NCBI GenBank assembly: GCA_016928295.1 | Contig: JAFGLA010000102.1 | Span: 1-64,000, forward strand | Source of the DNA: Opitutales bacterium | GTDB taxonomy: Bacteria; Verrucomicrobiota; Verrucomicrobiia; Opitutales; Oceanipulchritudinaceae | Length of the DNA stretch: 64,000 bases | Direction: 5' to 3' | Shown here: one piece after another, positions 10,137 through 20,012 of the stretch | Numbering within the stretch: position 1 is the first letter of the stretch | Layout of the letters: every line of letters starts with the position of its first letter | Notes under the pieces: generated by a model | Database searches by the model: none | Told to the model about the DNA's origin: nothing | Seen by the model: the letters and a program-made list of their open reading frames with translations, nothing else | Program-made: the position numbers and the translations under genes

Positions 10137-10694
10137 CTAAGCTTTGCGGCGGCGCTTCAGAACAATCGCTCCGAGTGCTGCCAAGCCGAGTGCCGCGCCG
10201 GCCTGAGCGGGCTCCGGGACGACACTGGCGCTCGCTTCCAAACGCGCCCAATCTTTTGCCGTATTGTCAAAACCGGAGAGCAGTTCCAGATTGACGGCAG
10301 ATAGTTCAATGAAAGACCCCGTCAACGTGATGCTGCCGGAAACGCTATAGCCAGCGAGCAGGTCGTTTGAGTCAATACTGAAATAAACCGCATCTGCATA
10401 GTAACTTGTGCTATTGTTAAGGTTAACATTAGCATCGGTGTTATTGATTTTGAGCGAGTGGACGCATGTGGGGGCGGTTTCAAACCAGTCTGTATTTACG
10501 CCGTAGTTGTTTGTCCAGTCGTTCTTGATTGCTATCCAGTTCTTTTGGTCGCCAACGACGTCACTATCCAGAGTTCCGCCGATAGTAAGCGTGATTTCGC
10601 TCGTGGTGTAACTGTCTATGTTCAGGGACAGGGCCGCTTGCGATACGCATGGAAACGTCGCTGCAAGCAGAAGGGCGATGGATTTTCTAGTCAT
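10137..10694 (-). CDS. PEP-CTERM sorted exported protein, function unknown
   Basis: A 185-residue exported protein. A signal peptide (about 1-20, ending SQA) is followed by a Ser/Thr/Asn-rich beta-type domain with no family I recognise. The C-terminus is a classic PEP-CTERM signal: VVPEPAQ, a hydrophobic helix (AGAALGLAALGAIVL) and the basic end KRRRKA. Such tails are cleaved by exosortase and the protein is released or anchored at the envelope. No exosortase gene is in the window. The gene is single with its own terminator. Confidence 0.85.
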   Translation of the reverse strand: MTRKSIALLLAATFPCVSQAALSLNIDSYTTSEITLTIGGTLDSDVVGDQKNWIAIKNDWTNNYGVNTDWFETAPTCVHSLKINNTDANVNLNNSTSYYADAVYFSIDSNDLLAGYSVSGSITLTGSFIELSAVNLELLSGFDNTAKDWARLEASASVVPEPAQAGAALGLAALGAIVLKRRRKA

Positions 10695-10807
10695 GGGACT
10701 GAGCCGTATTGGGTGAAAGCCAAGCAGCGTATCGCAGAACGCCTACGTCAAGTTTTACGCGCGTGGTTAACTATGCGTGCCAATTAACGAGACTCAAGCC
10801 TCTCGCT

Positions 10808-11443
10808 CTACTTTTTCCTGGACGTAGCGCCCTTGCCACCCTTTGCAGTCTTTTGCGCTGGTTTTGACGCTTGCGCAGCAGGCTTGACCGGAGCAGAGGG
10901 GGCGGCGGCAACAGACTCCGCCTTGTTCGCCGGAGCTTCTTTGGTATCCTTGCTCTTTGCTCCAACGTCCTCTTTTGCGGGCTGCGTGCTGAGCGTTGTT
11001 ATAGCAGCAGCCATTTCGCTGTTCGTTCGCGTCAGCTCCTCATTCGCCTTGCAAAGGTCTTTCCACTGCATGTCCAGACGCTCGTTCATCGCCTTGAGTT
11101 CGGTGGAGGACTTGAGCTTGTTGCGGTAGAAAAGGATAAGAGCGATTGCCACGACGCCGCCGGAGATGGCAGCCGTCAACAGAACCGCCTGCATGGCCTT
11201 TTCTCGCTGCGCTTTCTCGCGCTGCAAGTCGTTGTAAACGGCGTCGAGTTGCGCCTGAAGCGAACGCGTTTCTTCGGCGTTGCGCTCCTTTTGGGCGGCA
11301 AGCTCGGCAACGAGATCTTTTGTCTGCGGGGCCTCGGATGCGAGATCTTTGGCCTGCTCGGTTTGCGCCTCTGCACGGGCGTTGGGCAGGAGCGCGGCGC
11401 AGAGGGAGAGAATTGCGGCAATCTTTCTAAAGCTCACGAGCAT
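10808..11443 (-). CDS. Coiled-coil single-pass membrane protein, function unknown
   Basis: A 211-residue protein. It begins with a signal-like segment ending ARAEA (about 1-25). A charged coiled coil (about 35-85) leads into one membrane helix (about 86-107, AVLLTAAISGGVVAIALILFY). A second coiled coil (about 110-150) and a Lys/Ala/Pro-rich tail ending SRKK follow. The tail is low complexity and basic. It follows ybeY with an 87-bp gap on the same strand, so it may be the last gene of that operon or have its own promoter. I do not recognise a family. Confidence 0.7.
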   Translation of the reverse strand: MLVSFRKIAAILSLCAALLPNARAEAQTEQAKDLASEAPQTKDLVAELAAQKERNAEETRSLQAQLDAVYNDLQREKAQREKAMQAVLLTAAISGGVVAIALILFYRNKLKSSTELKAMNERLDMQWKDLCKANEELTRTNSEMAAAITTLSTQPAKEDVGAKSKDTKEAPANKAESVAAAPSAPVKPAAQASKPAQKTAKGGKGATSRKK

Positions 11444-11530
11444 GTTTGTAACAGGTCAAATAAGTTTTGGAAAGCAAGTATCGCAAGCAATCGCGCCCAT
11501 CAGACTGATTTTTTACGCTGCCAGGTCCAT

Positions 11531-12001
11531 CTATGCCCGAAGCTCGAACTTCGGCACCAGCCCCGCCTCGCGGACAAGGGCCATCGTGCGCGCCTCGGCT
11601 TTGCGCATTTCAGCCCTGTCGTCATCGTCAATGTCGTCATAGCCCGCCAGGTGCAGCCAGCCGTGGACCAGATAGAGGCAAAGCTCCTCGGCGAAACTCT
11701 GCCCAAAGAGCGGAGCCTGTTGCGCGGCAAAGTCCGTGCACACGCAGATCTCACCGGCAAAGTCATCCTCCTCGTCCCCGGGGAAAGTTATTACGTCCGT
11801 AATCGTAGGGTCTGCAAGGAACTGCTCGTGCATCTGGATAATGCCCTGCGCGTCAACAAATGCAATGGACAGCTCTCCCGCCGGAATGGCGTCCGGAGCG
11901 GCAGCTATGTCCAGAAAGCGGTACAGGGCCTTAACCTCGGACTGCTTGAGCTTCAGTGCGGGATGGGTGTTGTTAACGGAAACGCTACGCGGTTTTGGCA
12001 T
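11531..12001 (-). CDS. ybeY: Endoribonuclease YbeY (16S rRNA maturation)
   Basis: YbeY is a metal-dependent RNase in 16S rRNA 3' end processing and ribosome quality control. The product has 156 residues. I chose the ATG at 12001, which overlaps the end of the upstream HD-domain gene by 17 bp; a longer frame upstream is only the shadow of that gene. The metal-binding signature reads HGWLHLAGYDD: His113 and His117 are present, but the position of the third His holds Asp123. The TDVITFP and GEICVC regions are standard. It closes the HIT-phoH-HD-ybeY operon, a known conserved order (phoH-HD-ybeY). Confidence 0.9.
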   Translation of the reverse strand: MPKPRSVSVNNTHPALKLKQSEVKALYRFLDIAAAPDAIPAGELSIAFVDAQGIIQMHEQFLADPTITDVITFPGDEEDDFAGEICVCTDFAAQQAPLFGQSFAEELCLYLVHGWLHLAGYDDIDDDDRAEMRKAEARTMALVREAGLVPKFELRA

Positions 12002-14537
12002 CGTCGGCAGTTTTTGCTTTGCCGTTCCCGCTTGCAAGCACTTCGGACGAGGCAGGCGCATTTGTTTGTGCGTCGGTGCCATCTGTAGCTTCCGGTTTGG
12101 CGGATTTGTCCGCTGCACCAGCTTCCTCCTTTGCCACAGCTTCAGGTGTCTGAGGCGCACGCGGAGCTGGCTTTTTCTGCGGCTCTCCCTTGGGATACTC
12201 GATGCGGGAGTGCAGCATGTTGAGGAGCGTGAAGATGAAGCTCTCCTTCATCAGGTTGATCTGATTCATCGTGATGGGCGCCTCGTCAAGCTGGCCGTCC
12301 TCAATGCGCCCTTTGACGATGTTGTTGACGAAGTCCTCGATGCTCTGCGGGGTGACCTTTTTTAGCGAACGGCTGGCCGCCTCCATTGTGTCTGCCAGCA
12401 TGACAATCGCGCTCTCGGCGAACTGCGGCCTCGGCCCCTCGTAGCGGTAAGTGCTCTGGGTAACTTCATCCAGCTCCACCTTGCAGGCCCCGGGCGGCGC
12501 GTAGAGCGTGGCGTTCACGTCGTTCTGGCGCTTGAGCGCCATGTAGTAGAAATACTGTATAAGGCTCGTCCCGTGGTGTTGCTGGATGATGTCCATAACA
12601 ACGCGGGGCAGGTGATACTGCTTGGCCAGCGCCACGCCTTCCTTTACGTGCGCCTTGATTATGAGCGCGCTCATGGAAGGGTTGCGCTCCATGTGCGGGT
12701 TGCCGTCGCGCTGGTTTTCGATGAAATACTCGGGCTTGATAATTTTGCCAATATCGTGATACAGCGCCGCCGCGCGGCAGATGAGCGGGTTTGCGCCAAT
12801 GCGCATCGCGGCGTTCTCGGCAAGGTTGGCCACCATCAGGCTGTGGTGGTAGCTGCCCGGGGCGTTCACCTGCATGCGGCGAAGCAGCGGGTGGTTGAAA
12901 TCTGTCAGCTCCAAGAGCGTGATGTCCGTTGTGTGGCGGAAAAGGTTTTCAAAAATTGGCAAAAGGCCCACCGCTATGACGCCCGTCAAGAAGCCGTTTA
13001 GCTGCGAAATGAGCAGAATCCAGAGTATGTCCGTCGGGTTGGCCGCTCCGTCCCGCAGGGAGAACACAAGAGCGAAAAAGCCGAGCATCAGGCCGCTCAT
13101 AAGACCGGCGCGCACAACGCGGGTCCTAACCTGCACGTTGCGACAGGCGTAAACGCCCGCAAGTCCCGTCAGAAGGGTGGCCAGTGTGATCGCCATGGAC
13201 CCGCCCTGCATCAGCCCGTTGAACACTGCGACAAGGCCAGCCGTTATCGCACCGGCGCCGCTTCCCATCAGGATTGCTATGAGAATCGGCCCGAGGGCTA
13301 TCGGGGCGAGCCAGGGCAGGATGAGCGCGAGCGTAGGCATACTCTGGCCGAGGCTGCCCTCGCCAAGAGAAATCATCATCCTTACGAGCACCAGATTCAA
13401 AACCACCGTAATGCCGGCCAGCACCAGTTCGCGCAGGTGGGCGCGGCGGTTGCGCCTCTGCATACGAAGGAATATCGCCAGAGCAAACACCGTGGCCAGC
13501 GCGAGCAGAGCGCGGTCGAAGAACTGATTGTCCGTGCTTGTGCCGTTCCCGCCCTCGCGCAGCTTCTGCCGGTAAGCCTGAAGCTGTTCGTATTGCAGGT
13601 CGCTTACCTTGAGGCCGGGTTCGATGATTGTCTCGCCAAGGCTTACGCTGACAGTCCTCGGCTCCATGTTGCGCACGGCCTCATCGACAATGGCGTCAGT
13701 GCGCTGCTGGTCGAATACGAGGTTCGGCTGCAAGCCCGCCCGCATTACGCGGAACAGGGCCAGAAAGGCGTTTCGCGGTATGTCCAGAGAGCTTAGGTTT
13801 ATCTTCAGGTCGCTAATTGCCTGTTCTTCGGAAAGAACCTCCGCCTGAACGATGTCGCCGTTTTCGTTCTCGATTTTTAGAAAGCTCATGCTGCCGCCCG
13901 TCGAGCGGACGGGGTTTTGCGCCTCGTCGTAAATGCCCTGCCTGTAAAGGTCTGCAAGTATGCGCAGCCCCTCTTCGAGCGCCTGCTGCCGCTCCTCGTG
14001 CCCGAGGGTGTTGGTCAGCGCGGCAAGGTCTTCGCCGTTGAGGTTGAAGCGGTTGCCGCCGGGCACTGTCTTGAGAAAGGCGTCCATTTCCTCCGGCGTC
14101 ACCTTGAGCAGGCCCTTCTGCGGGCCGGACGATACCTGTTCGTCCATGACTGGCGAGGACAGGTAGCCCGTTAAAAGCTCGTCGGTGTTGAACAGCCATT
14201 CGCGAAACTGGAGCAGCTTATCCTGGGAAAGAGAGTACACGGGCGGAGTGCGGGCGCGGATTTCCTCCCTTGCGCGGGCTGTTTCTATACCGCTTACGTA
14301 GCGGAAGCTAAGTTCCGAGGTTATGCGGGAGCGCGCAATCTGGCCGCGAAGCACCTGAGGCCCCGCCGGTGAAAGGCCCGAAAAGCAGATTTCAATGAGT
14401 ATGAACGCAAAAATTACAAAAATGAGCGCATAGGACAGGTTTGAGCGGGACAGCAACTCCTGCTTGCGCGTTTGCTCGGCGATACGCTTTCTTATCTGCG
14501 TACCGGGGCCTTCTTTGCGCGTGTTTGCCTGTGCCAT
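11985..14537 (-). CDS. 7TM-HD family phosphohydrolase (PgpH-like)
   Basis: A 850-residue membrane protein of the 7TMR-HD family, whose best-known member PgpH hydrolyses cyclic di-AMP. The layout fits: one N-terminal membrane helix (about 35-53), a large extracytoplasmic 7TMR-HDED-like domain (about 60-330), a block of about seven membrane helices (about 345-555), and a cytoplasmic HD domain (about 575-780) containing GSYHHSLMVANLAENA, AALYHDIGKIIKPEYF and LPRVVMDIIQQHHGT. The tail (about 790-850) is a Lys/Ala/Pro low-complexity stretch. It lies 16 bp after phoH and overlaps ybeY. Substrate here is inferred from the family. Confidence 0.9.
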   Translation of the reverse strand: MAQANTRKEGPGTQIRKRIAEQTRKQELLSRSNLSYALIFVIFAFILIEICFSGLSPAGPQVLRGQIARSRITSELSFRYVSGIETARAREEIRARTPPVYSLSQDKLLQFREWLFNTDELLTGYLSSPVMDEQVSSGPQKGLLKVTPEEMDAFLKTVPGGNRFNLNGEDLAALTNTLGHEERQQALEEGLRILADLYRQGIYDEAQNPVRSTGGSMSFLKIENENGDIVQAEVLSEEQAISDLKINLSSLDIPRNAFLALFRVMRAGLQPNLVFDQQRTDAIVDEAVRNMEPRTVSVSLGETIIEPGLKVSDLQYEQLQAYRQKLREGGNGTSTDNQFFDRALLALATVFALAIFLRMQRRNRRAHLRELVLAGITVVLNLVLVRMMISLGEGSLGQSMPTLALILPWLAPIALGPILIAILMGSGAGAITAGLVAVFNGLMQGGSMAITLATLLTGLAGVYACRNVQVRTRVVRAGLMSGLMLGFFALVFSLRDGAANPTDILWILLISQLNGFLTGVIAVGLLPIFENLFRHTTDITLLELTDFNHPLLRRMQVNAPGSYHHSLMVANLAENAAMRIGANPLICRAAALYHDIGKIIKPEYFIENQRDGNPHMERNPSMSALIIKAHVKEGVALAKQYHLPRVVMDIIQQHHGTSLIQYFYYMALKRQNDVNATLYAPPGACKVELDEVTQSTYRYEGPRPQFAESAIVMLADTMEAASRSLKKVTPQSIEDFVNNIVKGRIEDGQLDEAPITMNQINLMKESFIFTLLNMLHSRIEYPKGEPQKKPAPRAPQTPEAVAKEEAGAADKSAKPEATDGTDAQTNAPASSEVLASGNGKAKTADDAKTA

Positions 14538-14553
14538 GTCGTGTTTTTTGTAT

Positions 14554-15543
14554 TTACTTAATGGGGTCGCGGCGCTGGTGTGCGCCGGTGGAGTCCATGT
14601 AGCGCTGGTAGGCCTCGATGATTCGCGCGACCAAGCTGTGGCGCACTACGTCCTGTCCGTCAAAGTATTGGAAGCATACACCCGGCACTTCGTTCAAAAC
14701 ATCTATCGCCTCTTTGAGACCGGAGTATTTGTGGCGGGGCAGGTCCACCTGCGTAATGTCCCCCGTGATGACCATTTTGCTCCCCTCGCCAAGGCGGGTG
14801 AGGAACATCATCATCTGCTCAGGCGTCGTGTTCTGCGCCTCGTCGAGTATCACAAAACTGTGTGCCAGCGTGCGCCCGCGCATGTAGGCGAGGGGGGCAA
14901 TCTCGATTACGTCCTTTTCGAGCAGGCGGCTTGCAAAGTCGTGCCCCAGCATGTCGAACATCGCGTCGTAGAGCGGTCGCAGGTAGGGCTGGATCTTTTC
15001 CTGCAAGTCCCCGGGCAGGTAGCCAAGCGCCTCGCCAGCCTCCACTGCGGGGCGCGTTAAAACGAGCTTCTCCACCTCGTCCTTTAGCAGGGCGTCCAGA
15101 GCCGCTGCCACTGCGAGGTATGTCTTGCCCGTGCCCGCCGGGCCGATGCCGAAAACCACGTCGTTTTCGCTCATGGCGTGGGCAAAGCTCTTTTGACCAA
15201 GTGTCTTGGGGATGACGCTCTTGCGCTTGAACTGGTAAGATACCGCGTCCTTGCCAAACATCGAGCGCACCTGTTCCAAGTTGCCCTCGGCAACGCTGCG
15301 CAGGAGGTTCTCATAGTCGCTCTGGCGGACGTTAAGGCCCTGTTGGCGACCCTCGCGCAGGGTATCGAAGAAAGCCTCGGCTGCGGCCACGGCCTCGTCC
15401 TCTCCGCTTATCTGAAGCCAGTCGTCGCGGGCGATAAGCGTTACAGAGAGCGTCTTTTCCGCCAGTGCGAGGTTTTCGTCCTTTCCGCAGTAAATCTGCG
15501 AAAGAGTGCGCGGAGTCTGAAAGTGGATTGTTTTTTCTGCCAT
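14554..15543 (-). CDS. phoH: PhoH-like ATPase
   Basis: A 329-residue PhoH/PhoL-type P-loop ATPase, cytoplasmic, linked in many bacteria to RNA metabolism through its pairing with ybeY. An N-terminal KH-like part (about 1-110) precedes the ATPase core: Walker A GPAGTGKTYLA, the LTRPAVEAGEALGYLPGD motif, Walker B FVILDEAQNT and VITGDITQVDLP. Length is normal for the family. It starts 9 bp after the HIT gene and ends 16 bp before the HD gene, so the four genes form one operon. Confidence 0.93.
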   Translation of the reverse strand: MAEKTIHFQTPRTLSQIYCGKDENLALAEKTLSVTLIARDDWLQISGEDEAVAAAEAFFDTLREGRQQGLNVRQSDYENLLRSVAEGNLEQVRSMFGKDAVSYQFKRKSVIPKTLGQKSFAHAMSENDVVFGIGPAGTGKTYLAVAAALDALLKDEVEKLVLTRPAVEAGEALGYLPGDLQEKIQPYLRPLYDAMFDMLGHDFASRLLEKDVIEIAPLAYMRGRTLAHSFVILDEAQNTTPEQMMMFLTRLGEGSKMVITGDITQVDLPRHKYSGLKEAIDVLNEVPGVCFQYFDGQDVVRHSLVARIIEAYQRYMDSTGAHQRRDPIK

Positions 15544-15552
15544 GATTGCGGG

Positions 15553-16041
15553 CTATTCGCTGATTGCCTTGCGCAGGTGTTCCCAGGTCTTTTCCAGAGC
15601 CTCGGTCAGGCTGCGCGTCTTGCCTATGATGCAGAGAAAGTTGCAGTCGCCCCTCCAGCGCGGGACTATGTGCATGTGCAGATGCGTGGGTATTCCCGCC
15701 CCCGAGGCCTGCCCGAGGTTGAAGCCGATGTTGAATCCGTCCGGGTTCATCGCTTTTTGCGCCGCTTGCTTGCCCTTCACTAGAAGGGCGAACATCTCGT
15801 TGCGCTCCTCTTCGGAAAGCTCCGTAATGTCCGCCACCTGCCGGTAAGGGACTACGAGCATGTGGCCCGGGTTGTACGGGTAGAGGTTGAGGACAATGTA
15901 GCAATGCTTGCCGCGGTGCACGATGTATGCCTCGCGGTCGTCTTTTTCCGGAAGAGTCGCGAAGGGGTTCGGGTGGCCTTTCTCTCCATCGCTGGGAGAG
16001 GTCACGTATTCCATTCGCCAGTATGAGTGCAGAATGTCCAT
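15553..16041 (-). CDS. HIT family nucleotide hydrolase/transferase
   Basis: A 162-residue HIT-domain protein, probably acting on dinucleoside polyphosphates or AMP derivatives. The catalytic histidine triad is seen in THLHMHIVPRW. The upstream region LNLYPYNPGHMLVVPYR is also typical. The start at 16041 gives MDILHSYWRMEYV, the usual N-terminal pattern of this subgroup. It is the first gene of the HIT-phoH-HD-ybeY operon, with 9 bp to phoH. Confidence 0.9.
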   Translation of the reverse strand: MDILHSYWRMEYVTSPSDGEKGHPNPFATLPEKDDREAYIVHRGKHCYIVLNLYPYNPGHMLVVPYRQVADITELSEEERNEMFALLVKGKQAAQKAMNPDGFNIGFNLGQASGAGIPTHLHMHIVPRWRGDCNFLCIIGKTRSLTEALEKTWEHLRKAISE

Positions 16042-16232
16042 GTATCAGGCTTGCACGAAAAGCGCGGATCGTAAGACGCTTCTCGAAAGGGGAGCTGTTT
16101 GTTCACGGGGCGGGAGCATGACCCCTTGTTGCCGCTCACATTCTGCAAAGCCGCGCGGTTAAGTAAAGATTCTTGTTTGTATGGACATATTGCGGCGTCT
16201 GCCCTGAATCAGGCGCCTTTGGTGCCGTCCAT

Positions 16233-17207
16233 TTAACAGAGCAGCGAGCGGAAGTCGTCGAAGTTGCCCGAAAAGCCCTTGTCCACGCCCTTGTTAATGA
16301 CAGCGACGGCATCGTGGCTGTGCAGGCTTTCCAAGTGAGCGCAAGCGACTTGAAAGTCGGCAATGCGCTCGTCTGCGTCCAGCGGCTCGTAAACAAGGCG
16401 GGCCGCATCTTCAACGAACTTGAGCTGTGCGCCGTTAAGCTCCGCGAACGCCTGCTCGTCCTCGCGCTTGACCATGACCTGGGTTTCGGTGAGCAGGGCA
16501 CCGAGGCATATCTGCTGCAAGTCCTCGATCGTGATAAAGTAGCCCTTGCGAACCTCCACGCTTACGCGGGCCTTGCTGCGCTGGGAATGCGGCACTGCGT
16601 AAATGTTGCGCGCTTCGCGGGCGTGTTCGGACAGCTCTGCCGAGCAGGGGCAGGCGCTACTGTAAACAAAGTCGAAATGCACCCTGCGGGTGAATGTGTC
16701 CAGATCGTCTATGATGCCCTCGTAAGCGCAGGCATAGTACTGCCAGCCGGAAAGGTCGCTGCGGAGGCTGGGCTTGCGAATCGGGTAGTTGAAGGAGAGC
16801 TTGAGTCGCGCGCGGCTGCATCCTATCTGGGCCTTGTACTCGCGCAGTATTTCCTCCAGAATCTCGGGCGTGAACACACGGTCTTCAAACTCGTAGAACA
16901 CGCGCATGATGCGCGACATGTTTATGCCCTTGTAATCCGCCGCCAAGGACACCGTGCCCGTGACGGACGCCTCAAGGCTTATTTGCTCCCCGGAGCGGGT
17001 CATGAAGCGCAGGGGGAGGCGGAAGTTCGAAATGCCAACCTGAATGATCGGCACATTCGCCCCCTGAATTGTCGAAGAGCCGGAGTTTTGCATATCCGGC
17101 AAAGTATTCTTGTATTCCTGTGTCACCTTGAAATTCCGGTCATAGACCCTGTTCGGTCCCTGAGACCTAGCGTCACAGCTCTTTCCCTGCAAGTTCTCTC
17201 TGCTCAT
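16233..17207 (-). CDS. folE2: GTP cyclohydrolase FolE2 (type IB)
   Basis: Converts GTP to 7,8-dihydroneopterin triphosphate, the first step of folate (and queuosine) synthesis; FolE2 is the alternative to zinc-dependent FolE. The product has 324 residues. The start at 17207 is decided by a strong Shine-Dalgarno sequence GGAGGAGG 5 bp upstream; a GTG 15 bp further up would place that sequence inside the coding region. Family motifs include [25 protein letters not shown] and AVPHSQRS. It stands alone, divergent from the NtrC-type regulator. Confidence 0.93.
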   Translation of the reverse strand: MSRENLQGKSCDARSQGPNRVYDRNFKVTQEYKNTLPDMQNSGSSTIQGANVPIIQVGISNFRLPLRFMTRSGEQISLEASVTGTVSLAADYKGINMSRIMRVFYEFEDRVFTPEILEEILREYKAQIGCSRARLKLSFNYPIRKPSLRSDLSGWQYYACAYEGIIDDLDTFTRRVHFDFVYSSACPCSAELSEHAREARNIYAVPHSQRSKARVSVEVRKGYFITIEDLQQICLGALLTETQVMVKREDEQAFAELNGAQLKFVEDAARLVYEPLDADERIADFQVACAHLESLHSHDAVAVINKGVDKGFSGNFDDFRSLLC

Positions 17208-17397
17208 GAAAGCCTCCTCCACAAATATTCACTCTTTACGCTGCCGCGCTCGCGGGGGATGAACGCCTTGAATCGCGCCCGCCCTGATACTTGGACTCAT
17301 TACCGGGGTGAATCATTCCACGATAAGCTGCAAAAAGCCAGTTCAACCAGAAAATGATTGAGAGTTGGGACATTTTAGCACACATTCCGTAGGCATA

Positions 17398-18798
17398 ATG
17401 CCTGCTTCCATACTGATTGTTGACGACGAAAAGCACACCCGCGAGGGCCTCAAGGAATACCTCGAAGACGATTACGACATATACCTTGCCGCCAGTGCCG
17501 ACGAGGCGTTCAACGTCATGGAGAGCAGCCAGATGGACGTTGTAATCACCGACCTTCGCATGGCGGGCAAGAGCGGCATCAAGGTTATAGACAAGGCGTT
17601 GAGTCTTTCCAACCCGCCCGTTGTCATGATGATGACTGCTTACGGCAACGTAGAAAGCGCGGTGGAGGCCATGAAGCACGGCGCGTATGATTTTCTCACA
17701 AAGCCGCTGAACCTCGAAAAGCTCGAAATCATAATCAAGCGCGCCTTGAAGAGCCGCAAGACCGAGCAGGAGGTGGAGGTTCTGCACCAGCGGCTGGACA
17801 AGAAGTTCAGCTTTACGGGCATCGTGGGGAACTCTTCGGCCATAAGCGAGGTGATAGACCGTGTGAAGCTAGTCGCGCCGTCCCGCGCCACGGTGCTTGT
17901 GGAAGGGGAGACGGGCACTGGCAAGGAGCTTATCGCTCAGGCAATACACCAGAACAGCGACCGCTCTCGCGCCCCCTTTGTCGCAGTGCACTGTGCCGCT
18001 CTGGCCGCGAACCTCTTGGAAAGCGAGCTTTTCGGGCACGAGAAGGGCGCTTTCACCGGAGCCATGGAAAAGCGCGTTGGCCGTTTCGAAGGCGCGGACG
18101 GAGGGACGCTTTTCCTTGACGAAATTGGCGAAATTGACGCAAGCATACAGGTAAAGCTGCTCCGCTTTCTCGAAACCCGCAGCATTGAGCGCCTCGGCAG
18201 CATGAAACCCGTCCAGCTCGACATTCGCCTCGTCGTGGCGACGAACCGCGACCTCGAAGACATGGTCCGCAAGGGCACATTCCGCGAAGACCTGTTTTAC
18301 CGCTTGAACGTGGTGCGCATCAAGACGCCCCCCTTGCGCGATAGACGCGACGACATACCGCTCCTGCTCGACCACTACGTGAACATATTCAGTCAGGAAA
18401 ACGGTTTCAACCCCGTGACTTTCGATCCCGACGTGTCGCAGATTCTTCAGGGCTACAACTGGCCGGGCAACATCAGGGAACTACGCAACTTTGCCGAGAA
18501 CATGGTCGTGATGCGCAGGGGAGGGCGGGTGACTCGCTTTGACCTGGACCAACGCTTCATGCGTACCGATAGCGCAACTGCCGGCGCCGGGGCGCAGACT
18601 GCGGGCGCTTCGCAGTCCATGCCTGTTTCCATTCCCTCAAGCCCGCTGTCAGTAGAGGAAAACGAAAAAAGGCTCATTCACAACGCGCTTCAGGAGGCCC
18701 GGGGCAACCGCACAAAAGCCGCGACGCTTCTTGGCATGAGTCGCCGCACCTTGCACCGCAAGCTCGCCCAGTGGCCCGAGCTGGATAGCCGCGGCTAG
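17398..18798 (+). CDS. Sigma-54 dependent response regulator, NtrC type
   Basis: A 466-residue cytoplasmic regulator with three parts: receiver domain (about 5-118, phosphoacceptor Asp52 in VVITDLRM, Lys near LTKPLNLEK), AAA+ sigma-54 activation domain (about 140-375, Walker A GETGTGKE, intact GAFTGA, Walker B GTLFLDEIGEID) and a Fis-type HTH (RTKAATLLGMSRRTLHRKL). I chose ATG 17398, which starts right at the receiver domain. No histidine kinase lies beside it, so it is an orphan here. The PAS-less kinase at 38329 is also unpartnered, but pairing the two would be a guess. Confidence 0.92.
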   Translation: MPASILIVDDEKHTREGLKEYLEDDYDIYLAASADEAFNVMESSQMDVVITDLRMAGKSGIKVIDKALSLSNPPVVMMMTAYGNVESAVEAMKHGAYDFLTKPLNLEKLEIIIKRALKSRKTEQEVEVLHQRLDKKFSFTGIVGNSSAISEVIDRVKLVAPSRATVLVEGETGTGKELIAQAIHQNSDRSRAPFVAVHCAALAANLLESELFGHEKGAFTGAMEKRVGRFEGADGGTLFLDEIGEIDASIQVKLLRFLETRSIERLGSMKPVQLDIRLVVATNRDLEDMVRKGTFREDLFYRLNVVRIKTPPLRDRRDDIPLLLDHYVNIFSQENGFNPVTFDPDVSQILQGYNWPGNIRELRNFAENMVVMRRGGRVTRFDLDQRFMRTDSATAGAGAQTAGASQSMPVSIPSSPLSVEENEKRLIHNALQEARGNRTKAATLLGMSRRTLHRKLAQWPELDSRG

Positions 18799-18834
18799 CG
18801 GTATGTCTGGACGTTGCGCAGCCTTGCGCCGCTT

Positions 18835-20004
18835 TTACTGAACGGACCAGAAAAGCTGTGCCTTTTGCTTCGGCGGGGCCTGCTCAGTCACTCTGTCAGG
18901 ATAGGACAGGATGGGGTCAAGGTTGGCCCCCTGCGGTGTAATCCACAGGATTGCGTCCGAATTGCTGCCGCCTACGCCAACCATTCGCGCAAACGATACC
19001 GCGAAAGGCGGGTTGTTGATAAGGTCGAAACCCGTGAGCTTGCGGTAGGCGTTCATGCGGCGCCCGCACCATGCGTCGAGTATGGCGGGGTCGGTGCTTG
19101 CGAGCAGAATCGGGTCGCTGCGAACGTAGTTGCTGTTGAACACCGGTCCGCCGATGAATTGGTACCTCTCAAGGCTCAGAATCGTGAGTGCCCAGTTGTC
19201 CATCAATTCTGGTATTGCGGCGATTTCCGCCATCGCCACGGGGGCGTTCGCGGGGCTGTTGAAGAAGCGGTTGCGGTTGCTCGTGTTCCAAAGTGTGGCA
19301 TTGGCCATAGAGCCGCTTATTTCCATCGCGGGGCTGTCCACCACCACGGGCAGGTTGATCCAGAAATCCACATCCTTGACAAGGGGCGCTGGCAGGTAGC
19401 TGCGGCGGAGTTCCTCGTCTTTGGCCGCGTCGCGGTCCTGCATCATCTGGCGGCCAAGCTCAGTAGTGTAATCCACGGGTAGTGGATTCTCGTAAAACCA
19501 GGCCTTGTCTATCATGCCTTCCTCGTCGAGCGTGCGCACGCGCACCCCCTCAAAGTTCGGCTTGCTGCCACGTTGGCTGAGCGCGGGCAGGTAGCCGGAG
19601 TCCCGCAGAAACTGTTGGCCCACGTCCAGAATGAAAATCTCGTCCTTGGTGTAGCCGCGCACCTGAAGTTGCTTTATTACGGCGCGTACGAGGTTGTGCG
19701 GCGTCTCCAGTCCTTCGCCGGAGTTGGTGTAAACTTTCAGCCCCACGAGGCGCTTTTCACCCGGGGCCAGTTTTTTGCCCGTTCTCACCTCGAAGGATCC
19801 CAATACCCAGCGCACGGCCTCCTCGTAACGTTCGGCGCTGAACTCGGGCATGGCGTGTGCATAGACCATGTTGAGAAACAAGCTGCGTTCTTCGTTGTCC
19901 AACCAGAAGGCGGCTTTAAGAGGCGATGCGCAAAGAATTGCCGCCAGTAACACTGCTGCCACTGCGCAAGGCTTTGACAATCCATCAGGTATGTTTACAC
20001 CCAT
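18835..20004 (-). CDS. DUF362-like secreted protein
   Basis: A 389-residue exported protein, signal peptide about 1-35 ending LKA. Segments such as RLVGLKVYTNSGEGLETPHNLVRAVIKQL and DVDFWINLPVV resemble the DUF362 family, whose members are often found with iron-sulfur or hypothetical redox proteins; no function is established. No Cys cluster is seen. I chose ATG 20004, giving a clean 8-bp gap from the divergent TPR gene; an alternative ATG at 20022 would overlap it by 10 bp. Confidence 0.65.
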   Translation of the reverse strand: MGVNIPDGLSKPCAVAAVLLAAILCASPLKAAFWLDNEERSLFLNMVYAHAMPEFSAERYEEAVRWVLGSFEVRTGKKLAPGEKRLVGLKVYTNSGEGLETPHNLVRAVIKQLQVRGYTKDEIFILDVGQQFLRDSGYLPALSQRGSKPNFEGVRVRTLDEEGMIDKAWFYENPLPVDYTTELGRQMMQDRDAAKDEELRRSYLPAPLVKDVDFWINLPVVVDSPAMEISGSMANATLWNTSNRNRFFNSPANAPVAMAEIAAIPELMDNWALTILSLERYQFIGGPVFNSNYVRSDPILLASTDPAILDAWCGRRMNAYRKLTGFDLINNPPFAVSFARMVGVGGSNSDAILWITPQGANLDPILSYPDRVTEQAPPKQKAQLFWSVQ

Positions 20005-20012
20005 ATATAGTG

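Noticed and set aside
10871-12088. A 405-residue plus-strand frame over ybeY and the coiled-coil gene
   Set aside because: It covers two minus-strand genes and has no family pattern.
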